Shown: positions 23,774 through 31,385 of the stretch, one piece after another
Numbering within the stretch: position 1 is the stretch's first letter
Layout: the number at the start of each line of letters is the position of its first letter
NCBI GenBank assembly: GCA_029577135.1
Contig: JARQPW010000004.1
Coordinates: forward strand, 29,706-93,705
From: Acidimicrobiales bacterium
GTDB lineage: Bacteria > Actinomycetota > Acidimicrobiia > Acidimicrobiales > MedAcidi-G1
Direction: 5' to 3'
DNA length: 64,000 nucleotides
Made by a program: the position numbers and the translations under genes
Notes under the pieces: generated by a model
The model's database searches: none
The model's input: the letters and a program-made list of their open reading frames with translations, nothing else
Told to the model about the DNA's origin: nothing

Positions 23774-24106
23774 TCAGCGGGGGTCGAAGGGGAGCTCGGC
23801 CGGCGCCAGCGGGGTGTTCGACCGGTTCCAGGCTGCCAACTGTTCGGTGTCGCACACACGGCAGAGGTGTACGACTCTCATCGACTGGATCGACAGCTGT
23901 GTGCCCCTCGACTTGTCGACGATCGACTGCAGCGCGGCCCGTACGTCATCGGTGCCGCAGGTGGGGCAGCGGGGCGTGAGATCGCGGTCCCAAACCAGCC
24001 CACAGGCGCCGCAGGTGACGGTGATGGTCTCCGAACCCGGATCGCCCCGCCGGTCGCCCGACAGGTCCTCGTCCTCGCCGCAGCCCGGGCACTCGATCAC
24101 GCTCAC
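23774..24106 (-). CDS. Zinc-ribbon protein of unknown function
   Basis: This is a 110 aa protein with four CxxC-type pairs: CPGCG near the start, CGACG, CPTCG, and CRVC in the C-terminal third. This suggests one or two structural zinc ribbons (rubredoxin-like knuckles). It has no catalytic motif, signal peptide or membrane segment. The start at GTG 24106 (VSVIECPGC) is favoured because TACCGT lies 7 nt upstream; a GTG at 24115 inside that hexamer region is less likely. It is divergent from the J-domain gene and convergent with murF. The role may be nucleic-acid or protein binding, unproven. Confidence 0.7.
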   Translation of the reverse strand: MSVIECPGCGEDEDLSGDRRGDPGSETITVTCGACGLVWDRDLTPRCPTCGTDDVRAALQSIVDKSRGTQLSIQSMRVVHLCRVCDTEQLAAWNRSNTPLAPAELPFDPR

Positions 24107-24113
24107 CGGCCCC

Positions 24114-24119
24114 ACGGTA
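24114..24119 (-). promoter_or_regulatory. -10 hexamer TACCGT for the zinc-ribbon gene
   Basis: Minus-strand TACCGT is 7 nt from GTG 24106 and decides between two possible GTG starts. Confidence 0.5.
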
Positions 24120-24146
24120 GCGACGGCCCCCCTCCCGCCACGCTCC

Positions 24147-24152
24147 TAGGGT
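24147..24152 (+). promoter_or_regulatory. -10 hexamer TAGGGT for the J-domain gene
   Basis: TAGGGT is 6 nt before ATG 24159. It is back to back with the zinc-ribbon promoter in a 52 bp gap. Confidence 0.6.
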
Positions 24153-24158
24153 GGCCGG

Positions 24159-24758
24159 ATGCCCCCCGGTTCCGGCCCCGACCACTACCGCACGCTCGGC
24201 GTGTCGCAGGACGCCTCGGTCGGCGAGATCCGTGCTGCCCACCGAGCCCTGGCCCGCCGCCACCACCCGGACCTGGTCACCGACCCCGCGGAGCGCCGTC
24301 GGGCCGAGCGTCGTATGGCGGCCATCAACGGGGCCTGGCATGTGCTCGGCGACCCCGGCCGCCGGGCCGAGTACGACCTCGCCCGGCGACCACCGGCCCC
24401 GCGGCCGTGGCCGGCACCGGAGCCCGAGTACCGCTCCGATGCCTTTCAGGACGTCGCCGTCTCGCCGGCTGTCGGGTGCGCGCTGCGCCTCGGTCCGGTC
24501 CTCCTCGCCGTCGGACTCCTGTTCGCCATCCTGATCGTCACGGCTCTGATGACGGGCGACGGCAACCGGCCGCCAGCCTTCCAGGTCGGACAGTGCGTGC
24601 GCGTCTACGACTACGGCATGGAGGTGGTCCCGTGCACCGGCACCGAGCCGAAGATCGTGGCCCGTGGCGTGGCCGGGACGTCGTGCCCGATCGGAGCGAT
24701 TGCCGTTGTGCTCCCGACCCGTACCGAGCAGATCTGTGTGGCCCCGGCCGGAGGCTGA
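24159..24758 (+). CDS. J-domain membrane protein
   Basis: This is a 199 aa protein with an N-terminal DnaJ domain (about residues 8-72): DHYRTLGVSQDASVGEIRAAHRALARRHHPDLV contains the HPD motif that stimulates DnaK, and INGAWHVLGDPGRRAEYD completes helix IV. It lacks the Gly/Phe and zinc-finger regions of true DnaJ. One membrane helix (about 107-128, LRLGPVLLAVGLLFAILIVTALM) places the C-terminal domain (PPAFQVGQCVRVYDYGMEVVPCTG, with three to four Cys) outside. It is probably a specialised co-chaperone recruiting DnaK to the membrane. The client is unknown. Confidence 0.82.
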   Translation: MPPGSGPDHYRTLGVSQDASVGEIRAAHRALARRHHPDLVTDPAERRRAERRMAAINGAWHVLGDPGRRAEYDLARRPPAPRPWPAPEPEYRSDAFQDVAVSPAVGCALRLGPVLLAVGLLFAILIVTALMTGDGNRPPAFQVGQCVRVYDYGMEVVPCTGTEPKIVARGVAGTSCPIGAIAVVLPTRTEQICVAPAGG

Positions 24759-24808
24759 ATCGAGGAATCAACAGTTGGAAACGGCGACGCCGCTGAGTCA
24801 GCCTCGTG

Positions 24809-25858
24809 TCATTCGGCAGCGCTGTACGGCAGCCAGCGGCCGGCTTCGAAGTCGTAGAGCTTGCAGGTCCGGGTGCCTTCGACGAACTCGCGGATGCGCA
24901 GCTTGCGGTCGATCGTGCGGTCGGGGAAGGCATCCCTGATGGCCCCTGCCGCTTCGGACAGGTGGTAGCAGGGGATGCGCATGTCCACGTGATGGGGGGT
25001 GTGCAAGAAGATCCAGTGGAAGAAGAAGTCCATCACCCGGGGGATCCGCAGGATGGTGGTGCCATCGAGTTGCCCCTGCACCTTGGTCCACTCCCTGCGC
25101 GTGTACCAGCGGATCTCGGGAGAGATGTGGTGCACGTAGACCGTCCAGCCGATCAGGAACGTGAACAGCAGGAACGGGATCACCAACAACTTGGTGATCA
25201 TCCAGGCGGCACCCAGCACGTCGCCCGAGCCCAGGCCTCCCAGGAATCCGGCACCGGTGGCCGCGGCCAGCAACGCCAGGTAGAGCATGATGCGGTCGCG
25301 CCGGATGGCGGCGACCCACTTGGCCGGCGGCTCCCGGTAGCGGATCATCTTGTTCCACCACACCTCGCGCAGGTAGTAGGGCAGGGGTCCCAGGGCCGAC
25401 CACTCGATGCGGTGGCGCAGCCGTCCCAGCGAACCCATGCTCCGGTACTGCTCGACGGTGACCGGATGCCACACGAAGTCCATTCCCTGTCGCACCGTGT
25501 GCCCGTGGTGGATGCGGTTGTGGCCGAGCACCCATGCCTCGTAGATGTGGAACGAGGGCACCAGCAGCGCATGTCCGAGTACCGAGTTGAGGCGGTTGTC
25601 GTCGGTGAGGACCCCGTGGGCGGCGTCGTGGCCCAGCACGAACAGCGCAGCGACCGTGAGGCCGGCCAGCAGCAGCAGCGGCAGGGTGACCCACCAGGCC
25701 GGGCTCAGCACCAGGCCCGTGAGCACGAGTGCGTACAGGACCAGGTCGCGGCCGACCAGGGAGAGGCCCCGGGAAGTCGACCGCCGACGACAGGACGCCG
25801 GCACGACGTCGATGACCTCCTTGAGGGTCAGGACCGGTACTTCCTGCGTCTGTGACAT
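24809..25858 (-). CDS. Fatty acid desaturase (membrane di-iron)
   Basis: This is a 349 aa integral membrane di-iron desaturase/hydroxylase-type protein. Three His boxes are visible: HDAAH (about residue 75), HNRIHHGH (about 110) and HTPHHVD (about 275), with hydrophobic membrane spans between (YALVLTGLVL, VTLPLLLLAGLTVAALFVL, LLVIPFLLFTFLIGWTVYV). It inserts double bonds into fatty acyl chains or hydroxylates a lipid or carotenoid-like substrate using O2 and an electron donor; no ferredoxin gene is adjacent. The start ATG 25858 (MSQTQEVPVLTLKEV) is preferred over a longer frame whose N-terminus is not family-like. The 236 bp upstream gap to the divergent PEP-domain gene contains TATCGT near 25900 but no clear motif otherwise. 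Confidence 0.88.
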   Translation of the reverse strand: MSQTQEVPVLTLKEVIDVVPASCRRRSTSRGLSLVGRDLVLYALVLTGLVLSPAWWVTLPLLLLAGLTVAALFVLGHDAAHGVLTDDNRLNSVLGHALLVPSFHIYEAWVLGHNRIHHGHTVRQGMDFVWHPVTVEQYRSMGSLGRLRHRIEWSALGPLPYYLREVWWNKMIRYREPPAKWVAAIRRDRIMLYLALLAAATGAGFLGGLGSGDVLGAAWMITKLLVIPFLLFTFLIGWTVYVHHISPEIRWYTRREWTKVQGQLDGTTILRIPRVMDFFFHWIFLHTPHHVDMRIPCYHLSEAAGAIRDAFPDRTIDRKLRIREFVEGTRTCKLYDFEAGRWLPYSAAE

Positions 25859-26094
25859 TGGCCTCGGGTGAGGGTCGGGGGTCGGCGTCCAGCCTGAACG
25901 ATACGGCCATGCGGTCGAATGGAGGCTGCACGTCCCACCGTCGGGGCGTGACTGATCGCTCATGTTGCGGGCTGTCCGTCCCGCTGGAGACGCGCCGACT
26001 CCTTGTGGCACACTCCTTGGCCTGCCGGATGTCGATGTTCGACGCCCGGTTGCAGAGCACGGGCAGGGGTGTCCGGCAGAACGGGGGATGACCG

Positions 26095-27846
26095 ATGGCC
26101 GAGCAGTACTTCCTGGGGACCGAGACCTCCGAGCGCTTCCCGCTCTGGACGCGGGCCAACGTCGGTGAGGTGTTCCCCGACCCGGTAGCCATGAGCTCGT
26201 TCGACTTCGCCTTCCTCAACGCCGACGGGATCCGCATGGCCGAACTGGGCTGGCGTGATGCATACGTGCGCCTCGGGGCGTTCTCCGAGGACGAGTTCGA
26301 TCCCGATCGCCCGGTGATCCTGGGTGTCTTCGGTGGCTACGCCTACCTGAACGCCTCCGTGATGCGCATCTTCGGCGAGCGGGCGCCCGGGCTGTCCGCA
26401 GCCGACATCGACGCACAGTTCTTCGGCGTCCAGCCGGGCATCCCCGACTACGAGGCCCACCCGGACGACGCCAATCCGGAGGCTGAGGCCGCCATCGGGG
26501 CGACCTTCGGCTGGGCGCTCACGACCGAGGAACTGTCGGACGTGCTCGCCGACGAGGGGGTGGTCGATGCCCTGCGCGCCGACCGGCCGAACTTCGGGGC
26601 GATGGGAGACGGCGAGCTCCTGGAGTGGGCCGAGCAGGTCCTCGACGACCACTTCCGGCACCTGTTCAGCCAGCACCTGTTCGTCACCATGCTGGCCACC
26701 CTGCCGGCGGGGATCATCACCGAGGTCAGTACGGTGCTGGGTCGCCCACAGGACGCCCTCAAGTTGCTCTCCGGCCTCGGTGATGTGGCGTCGGCGGCAC
26801 CGTCGATGGCCATGTGGGACCTGGGACGGCAGGTGGCCGCCAGCGCATCCCTGGGGGAGGCGTTCGACGCCGGTCTCGACGACCTCGAGGCGCGCCTGCG
26901 GGCGCTGGACGGGGACGAGGCGGCCGGCTTCCTCGCCGCCTTCGACGAGTTCCTCTACGCCTTCGGTTGTCGGGGGCCCAACGAGTGGGAGACCAGTTGC
27001 CCAACCTGGGAGACCGAGCCCGTCCTGGCCCTGGCGGCCATCGACCGCATGCGCCTCTCGCCCGAGGGAGCGGCACCCACCGGCAATCAGGCCCGGATGG
27101 CCGCCGAGCGGGAACGCCTCGGCGCCGAGATGTTCGAGATGTTGGCCGCCGACCCCGAGGCACAGGGACAGTTCGGCGCAGCGCTTCACTCGGCCGGGAT
27201 CTTCATGCCGGGCCGGGAGCGCACCAAGACGAACTGCATCAAGCTCGTCCACGAGGTGCGCATGGCCTACCTGGAGTTCGGCCGGCGCATGGTCGAGCAG
27301 GGCGTGTTCCCCGAGGTCACCAGCTACGGAATGCTCACGTTCGCCGAGGCTCGAGAGCTGCTCGACGATCCCACCGGCTGGCGCGAGGTGATCGAGGATC
27401 GTCAGGCGATCTTCGACGAGGTCCGGGACCTCCAGGAGCCGTTCGTGGTCTTCGGCGAGCCGCCGCCGCTCTCCACGTGGCCGCGCCGAGATTCCGTGGA
27501 GGTCGACCCATTGGGCGTCGGTGAGTCCATCCAGGGCGTGCCCGGATGTCCGGGTGTGTCGCAGGGCCGGGCCCGGGTGATCCTCGACAGCCACGATCCG
27601 ACGGACTTCGCCCCGGGCGATGTCCTCGTGGCGCCGCTGACCGACCCGTCGTGGACGCCCCTGTTCGTGCCGGCGTCCGGGGTGGTCGTCGACGTGGGCG
27701 CCCCGCTCAGCCACGCCATCATCGTCAGCCGAGAGTTGGGCATCCCGTGCGTTGTGTCGGCCACGGACGCCACCAAACGGATCCCCGACGGGGCACTGGT
27801 CGAGGTGAACGGCGAGACCGGCGTGGTCACGGTCCTCGAGGCGTAG
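26095..27846 (+). CDS. PEP-utilizing mobile-domain protein lacking an ATP-grasp domain
   Basis: This is a 583 aa protein ending in a PEP-utilizing-enzyme mobile (swivelling His) domain: QGVPGCPGVSQGRARVILD, then FAPGDVLVAPLTDPSWTPLFVPASGVVVDVGAPLSHAIIVSRELGIPCVV, where the SHA His near residue 550 would carry phosphate. The first about 480 residues match the middle part of PEP synthase/rifampicin-phosphotransferase relatives (GRERTKTNCIKLVHEVRMAYLEFGRRM). No ATP-grasp nucleotide domain is seen. Phosphotransfer would then need a separate ATP-grasp partner, or the protein has a different role. A GGGGGAT Shine-Dalgarno precedes the ATG. It is followed by tRNA-Val. Confidence 0.8.
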   Translation: MAEQYFLGTETSERFPLWTRANVGEVFPDPVAMSSFDFAFLNADGIRMAELGWRDAYVRLGAFSEDEFDPDRPVILGVFGGYAYLNASVMRIFGERAPGLSAADIDAQFFGVQPGIPDYEAHPDDANPEAEAAIGATFGWALTTEELSDVLADEGVVDALRADRPNFGAMGDGELLEWAEQVLDDHFRHLFSQHLFVTMLATLPAGIITEVSTVLGRPQDALKLLSGLGDVASAAPSMAMWDLGRQVAASASLGEAFDAGLDDLEARLRALDGDEAAGFLAAFDEFLYAFGCRGPNEWETSCPTWETEPVLALAAIDRMRLSPEGAAPTGNQARMAAERERLGAEMFEMLAADPEAQGQFGAALHSAGIFMPGRERTKTNCIKLVHEVRMAYLEFGRRMVEQGVFPEVTSYGMLTFAEARELLDDPTGWREVIEDRQAIFDEVRDLQEPFVVFGEPPPLSTWPRRDSVEVDPLGVGESIQGVPGCPGVSQGRARVILDSHDPTDFAPGDVLVAPLTDPSWTPLFVPASGVVVDVGAPLSHAIIVSRELGIPCVVSATDATKRIPDGALVEVNGETGVVTVLEA

Positions 27847-27915
27847 TCGCCCTGGCTCGAACATCCCCGTGGGGTGCATCTGGCCGCCGAGCCGGGGATA
27901 CCCTCCTCGCCCGAC

Positions 27916-27992
27916 GGACCGTTAGCTCAGTTGGCTAGAGCGCCCGCCTCACACGCGGGAGGTCACTGGTTCGAGTCCAGTACGGTCCACCA
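27916..27992 (+). tRNA. tRNA-Val (anticodon CAC)
   Basis: A complete cloverleaf reads from GGACCGT (acceptor 5') to ACGGTCC, then ACCA with the CCA encoded. The D-arm is GCTCAGTTGGCTAGAGC. The anticodon stem CCCGC/GCGGG holds loop CTCACAC with anticodon CAC, decoding GUG valine codons. The T-arm is ACTGG-TTCGAGT-CCAGT. The remaining 164 bp up to the next gene show no further feature, and no integrase or attachment-site duplication was seen. Confidence 0.97.
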
Positions 27993-28156
27993 CCGGCGGA
28001 TCCACGGGCGTTGCCGTGGCGAGAGGTTCGGCGTGGAGGTGTCGGTCGGGTCGTCGGATCATCGGGTCCCGCCGGTGCAACCTGGTGCCTCGAGAATCGA
28101 TCAACCAGGCCGTTGGCGGGATTACTGCTGGTGGCCAGACAGGTGCCACCGGGAAA

Positions 28157-29248
28157 TCAGACGACGTAGTGCTCGTTCGGATGCTCGGCGAAGTAACGGT
28201 CCCGCCGATCGACGATCACGGTGACGACCCCCGATCCGGTACCCAGCGTTCGGGCCAGCTCGATTGCTGCGCACACGTTGGCCCCCGATGACATCCCGCA
28301 GAAGAGGCCCTCCTCGCTGCAGAGCCGGCCGGCCATCTTCCTGGCGTGCGCGTCTTCGATCGTGATCTCCGCATCCATGACGTTGCCCTCGAGCAGGTCC
28401 TCCATCAGGAACCTCGGGTCGGGAACGCCGAACCGATCCAGGGCACGGTGGATGGTGCGGGATCGAACCCATTCGATTCGTGGATCGTCGGTTGGGACGA
28501 CGCCGTGCACCTTCATCTCCGAGTTTCCGGAGCGCAACGCCTGGACGATTCCGAGCAGCGTGCCACCGGTGCCGACCGAGTCCGCAAGCCCGTCGATCGG
28601 TCCTTCCACCTGTTCGAGGATCTCCCGCCCCGTGTGCTCCCGATGGGCCCTGGTGTTGTCCGCGTTGCAGAGCTGGTTGGCCCACCAGTATGTGGGTTCG
28701 ACCTGTTGAAGATCATGGCACTGCTTCATGCGAATGGCGACGAACGCCGCCACTCGCTCCAGGTCGCTGAGCCGGCCCACGTCTTCCATATGGTCGTTCA
28801 GGTCGATCGAGGTGACCTCACAGCCGTAGAGGCGGGTGATCCGGATGCGATCCTCCGGGTTGTAGGCGCTCGACATCTGGGCAGGCAGAAACAGCCGGAC
28901 GTCGTAGCCCTTCACGGCGCCGACAAAGGACAGGGCCGGGCCGGTGTTGCCGGTGGACTGGTCCAGGATCGCCCCGCCGGGGAGAAGGTCGCCGTGCCGC
29001 CCGGCCTCCTCGATCATGCAGAGGGCCATCCGGTCCTTGATGCTCCCGCCGGGGTTCATGAACTCGCATTTCACGAGAATGTCCGCGTCGAGCGAATCGG
29101 TGACGTGGTTCAGCCTCAACAGCAGGGTGTTGCCGATTTGATCGAAAATCGATGCGGTGGCACTTACCGGCCGATAGTACTGCTGGCCCTCGCGGCGGCC
29201 GAGTTGTCGCGGCGGGGCGGCTCTGCGCGACCTACGGGTCGGCTGCAT
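28157..29248 (-). CDS. PLP-dependent cysteine synthase family protein
   Basis: This is a fold-type II PLP enzyme of the O-acetylserine sulfhydrylase/cystathionine beta-synthase group. After the start region the core reads IFDQIGNTLLLRLN, NPGGSIKDRMAL (the Lys forms the Schiff base), ILDQSTGNTGPALSFVGAVKGY, and the PLP phosphate loop SVGTGGTLLGI; SEEGLFCGMSSGANV closes the fold. There is no CBS domain. The substrate is uncertain; loops differ from CysK (AQMSSAYNPEDRIRITRLYGCEV). The start is a problem: ATG codons at 29266 and 29248 add a basic non-family tail and crowd the divergent P450 start, whereas a TACTAT hexamer points to residue VSATASIF, whose codon is GTA (see findings). Confidence 0.82.
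   Translation of the reverse strand: MQPTRRSRRAAPPRQLGRREGQQYYRPVSATASIFDQIGNTLLLRLNHVTDSLDADILVKCEFMNPGGSIKDRMALCMIEEAGRHGDLLPGGAILDQSTGNTGPALSFVGAVKGYDVRLFLPAQMSSAYNPEDRIRITRLYGCEVTSIDLNDHMEDVGRLSDLERVAAFVAIRMKQCHDLQQVEPTYWWANQLCNADNTRAHREHTGREILEQVEGPIDGLADSVGTGGTLLGIVQALRSGNSEMKVHGVVPTDDPRIEWVRSRTIHRALDRFGVPDPRFLMEDLLEGNVMDAEITIEDAHARKMAGRLCSEEGLFCGMSSGANVCAAIELARTLGTGSGVVTVIVDRRDRYFAEHPNEHYVV
29174..29179 (-). promoter_or_regulatory. Candidate -10 hexamer TACTAT inside the annotated PLP-enzyme 5' end
   Basis: Minus-strand TACTAT lies 6 nt before a GTA codon at 29167-29165, just where the conserved family sequence begins. The usual leaderless geometry would make that codon the start. Confidence 0.4.
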
Positions 29249-29264
29249 CGTGGGAGAGTGGGCC

Positions 29265-30440
29265 ATGGCCCCGGACCCGCTGCCCGACTTCGGGACCGGC
29301 CGGCTGCCCGGCGAGGCGTTCCACCGGGCGTGCGCCGTCGTGCGTGCGATGGGGCCGGTGGTGGAGGTGCCCTACTTCGGCGGCACGGCACTGTTCCTCG
29401 CCCGCCACGGGGACGTGGTCGGCGCCTTCCGGGACAACGAGCGGTTCCCCGCCGGCGCCCACTACGAGATCGTCATCGAACCCGTCCAGGGTCGCACCTT
29501 CGAGAGCATGGACGGCGACGACCACAACCTCTACCGTCAACTGGCGCAGCCGGCGTTCCGGTCCCGTGCCATCGAGCGCTTCGACGCCGGCGGCCTGGCG
29601 GCCACGGCGAACGAGGTGGTCGACGGCTTCGCCGGTCGGGGCCGGGCGGACCTCATGGCCGACTTCTGCGCCGTCTTCCCGTTCTGGGTGATCAGCCGGA
29701 AGCTGGGCCTCCCGCCGGCCGGCGACGAGAGCCTCCGGCGGTGGTCGTTCGACCTGCTCGGGTTCGTCAGCGACCCGGGGGCCGCCCGGGCGGCCCGCGA
29801 CGAGTTCGACGAGCACCTGGCCCCGGTGATCGAGGAGCGGCGGAGGCAGCCGACCGATGACGTGCTCTCGGCCCTGCTCCACCACGAGGTGGACGGACGC
29901 CGGCTGGACGACGAGGAGGTCGTCGCCCACGTCCGGATGTTCTTCGCCGCCGGCGCTGCCACCACCTACCACGCGTTCGGAAACCTGCTCTACGTGCTCC
30001 TCACGCACGAGTCGGCGCTGGCCGCTGCCCTCGACGATCCGCAGCGACGTCCGGCAATCGTCGAGGAGCTCCTGCGTTGGGAGCCGCCGCTGGGCGCCCT
30101 GCCGAGGATCGCCACCCGGGACGCCGAGTGGCAGGGCACCGCCATCCCCGCCGGTTCGATGCTGCTGTTCGGGATCGCTGCGGCCAACCGGGATCCCGCG
30201 GTCCACGACCGCCCGGACGAATTCGACCCGGACCGCGACCCGGTGGGCCTCATCAGCTTCGGCTCGGGCCCGCACTTCTGCCCCGGTTCACACCTGGCCC
30301 GTCGAGAGCTCCTGACCGGCCTCGACGTTCTCCTCGAACGCCTCCCCGGCCTCCGCCTCGACGACCCGGCCGGAGTAGAACCGGTATCGACGACCCTGCG
30401 CGCCCCCGAAGCCGTCCACGCCGCATGGAACCCCGCCTGA
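29265..30440 (+). CDS. Cytochrome P450
   Basis: This is a 391 aa bacterial class-I-type P450 monooxygenase. The heme loop is ISFGSGPHFCPGSHLARRELL with the axial Cys near residue 336. The ExxR motif is in EELLRWEPPLGALPRIA, and the PERF-like RPDEFDPDRD follows. In helix I the oxygen-activating (A/G)Gx(D/E)T motif reads FFAAGAATTYHAF, so the usual acidic residue is replaced by Ala. It needs ferredoxin and reductase, neither of which is adjacent. The start is ATG 29265 with GGGAGAG 7 nt upstream. The substrate is unknown; similar soluble P450s oxidise lipids, steroids or terpenes. Confidence 0.92.
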   Translation: MAPDPLPDFGTGRLPGEAFHRACAVVRAMGPVVEVPYFGGTALFLARHGDVVGAFRDNERFPAGAHYEIVIEPVQGRTFESMDGDDHNLYRQLAQPAFRSRAIERFDAGGLAATANEVVDGFAGRGRADLMADFCAVFPFWVISRKLGLPPAGDESLRRWSFDLLGFVSDPGAARAARDEFDEHLAPVIEERRRQPTDDVLSALLHHEVDGRRLDDEEVVAHVRMFFAAGAATTYHAFGNLLYVLLTHESALAAALDDPQRRPAIVEELLRWEPPLGALPRIATRDAEWQGTAIPAGSMLLFGIAAANRDPAVHDRPDEFDPDRDPVGLISFGSGPHFCPGSHLARRELLTGLDVLLERLPGLRLDDPAGVEPVSTTLRAPEAVHAAWNPA

Positions 30441-30461
30441 GCGACGGTGGCGTTCCGGTTA

Positions 30462-30685
30462 GCGCACGTACTGGTAGGGGCGACACGAAGGAGGGACCGC
30501 TCTCGCAGGAGCCGTTCTGCCACTCGATCCGCAGCGTCGAGGCGTCGACCACCTCGATCAGAAACAGGTCGGCCGCCTCACCCATCTTCGAGTTGTGGCC
30601 GGTGCGGAGTCGCCAGAATCGCCGCCTCCGCAGGCGCCGAGGAGTGCCACAAGTCCAAACGCCAGGGTCAGCCGCCCCGGATCAC
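30462..30685 (-). pseudogene. Decayed small lipoprotein gene (at least two frameshifts)
   Basis: The 300 bp between the P450 and thiN have no intact gene, but on the minus strand a lipoprotein leader can be read: RLTLAFGLVALLGACGGGDSGDS, with lipobox LGAC and its Cys codon at 30632-30630. The only upstream start, GTG 30685 (VIRG), is one base out of frame across a GGGG run. Downstream, a second frame continues GEAADLFLIEVVDASTLRIEWQNGSCE, and a third ends RPYQYVR-stop at about 30462. One ancestral lipoprotein with indels would explain all three. Sequencing or assembly error is an alternative. Confidence 0.4.
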
Positions 30686-30740
30686 CTGCGCAGACTACTC
30701 GTCGACGTGGAACCGGTCGACGGCCCGGCCGGGGTGGGGA

Positions 30741-31385
30741 TCACGGCTGTTCCCGGCCCGGCTGAACGACGAGGAGGGTGCCGGTGGCGACGGTGATCGT
30801 GGCGGTCGTGTCGGTCATCAGGTTCGAAAGGCCGACGGCGACGCCGGGGGACATCGTGGCCTCGGCCAAGCGCCAACGAAGGCCGGTGGAGGTCACGCCG
30901 GTTGCCGCGCCGCCGACGGCGAGGAGGCTGACCACGTCGTCCGGTTCGCCCTCGATCTCGAGGTGGTCTCGGACGATCCAGGCCCTGGCGGCGTCGATCC
31001 GCAGGTCGATGCGCAGGTCCGCCCAGCGCTCGCTGGCGCCGGCCAGCAGGATGCCGAGGGCGTGGTCGAGGCGCCCCGAGGCCGAGCCGACGATCGTGAC
31101 CGACGTGGCCCCGGCGGCGAGCGCCTTGGCGAGCGCCAGTTCGAGGTCGGTGTCGTCCTTGTCGACGGGGTGCGGCTCGATCCGGGTGCCCGCCTCCACG
31201 AGTTCGGCCAGCGTGTCGGGGTCGATCGAGTCGAGGTCGCCGACGACGACGTCGACGTGCAGCCCGAGGGCGAGGGCGTGTTCGGCTCCCCGGTCGGCGG
31301 CGATGACGAGGTCGGCCGCGGGCAGGCCCATGATCCCGTTGGGCGAGGGTCCGCCGGCCACCACGAGGGCGTGTCGCACTCTCAC
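30741..31385 (-). CDS. thiN: Thiamine pyrophosphokinase
   Basis: This 214 aa enzyme transfers pyrophosphate from ATP to thiamine to make thiamine diphosphate, the cofactor of AceE encoded in the same window. Motifs are ALVVAGGPSPNGIM near the start, DLVIAADRGAEHALALG, VVGDLDSIDPDTL, PVDKDDTDLELALAKAL and GSASGRLDHALGILL, followed by a beta-rich C-terminal domain (SLLAVGGAATGVTSTGLRW). The start is set at GTG 31385 because GTGA overlaps the ABC ATPase stop by 4 bp. The frame extends upstream within the ATPase gene, but those residues are not family-like. The coupled ABC ATPase suggests vitamin or metal uptake co-regulation, unproven. Confidence 0.88.
   Translation of the reverse strand: MRVRHALVVAGGPSPNGIMGLPAADLVIAADRGAEHALALGLHVDVVVGDLDSIDPDTLAELVEAGTRIEPHPVDKDDTDLELALAKALAAGATSVTIVGSASGRLDHALGILLAGASERWADLRIDLRIDAARAWIVRDHLEIEGEPDDVVSLLAVGGAATGVTSTGLRWRLAEATMSPGVAVGLSNLMTDTTATITVATGTLLVVQPGREQP

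Noticed and set aside
24809..26011. Longer desaturase start at 26011
   Set aside because: The extra 51 residues are Arg/Pro-rich and unlike the family, whereas MSQTQEVPVLTLKEV at 25858 fits a normal N-terminus.
27916..27992. tRNA-Val as an integration site for a mobile element
   Set aside because: There is no integrase, no duplicated 3' tRNA end, and flanking genes look like native chromosome.
27874..28224. Open frames across the tRNA-Val region
   Set aside because: They run through a complete tRNA and have no domain or codon pattern, so they are chance frames.
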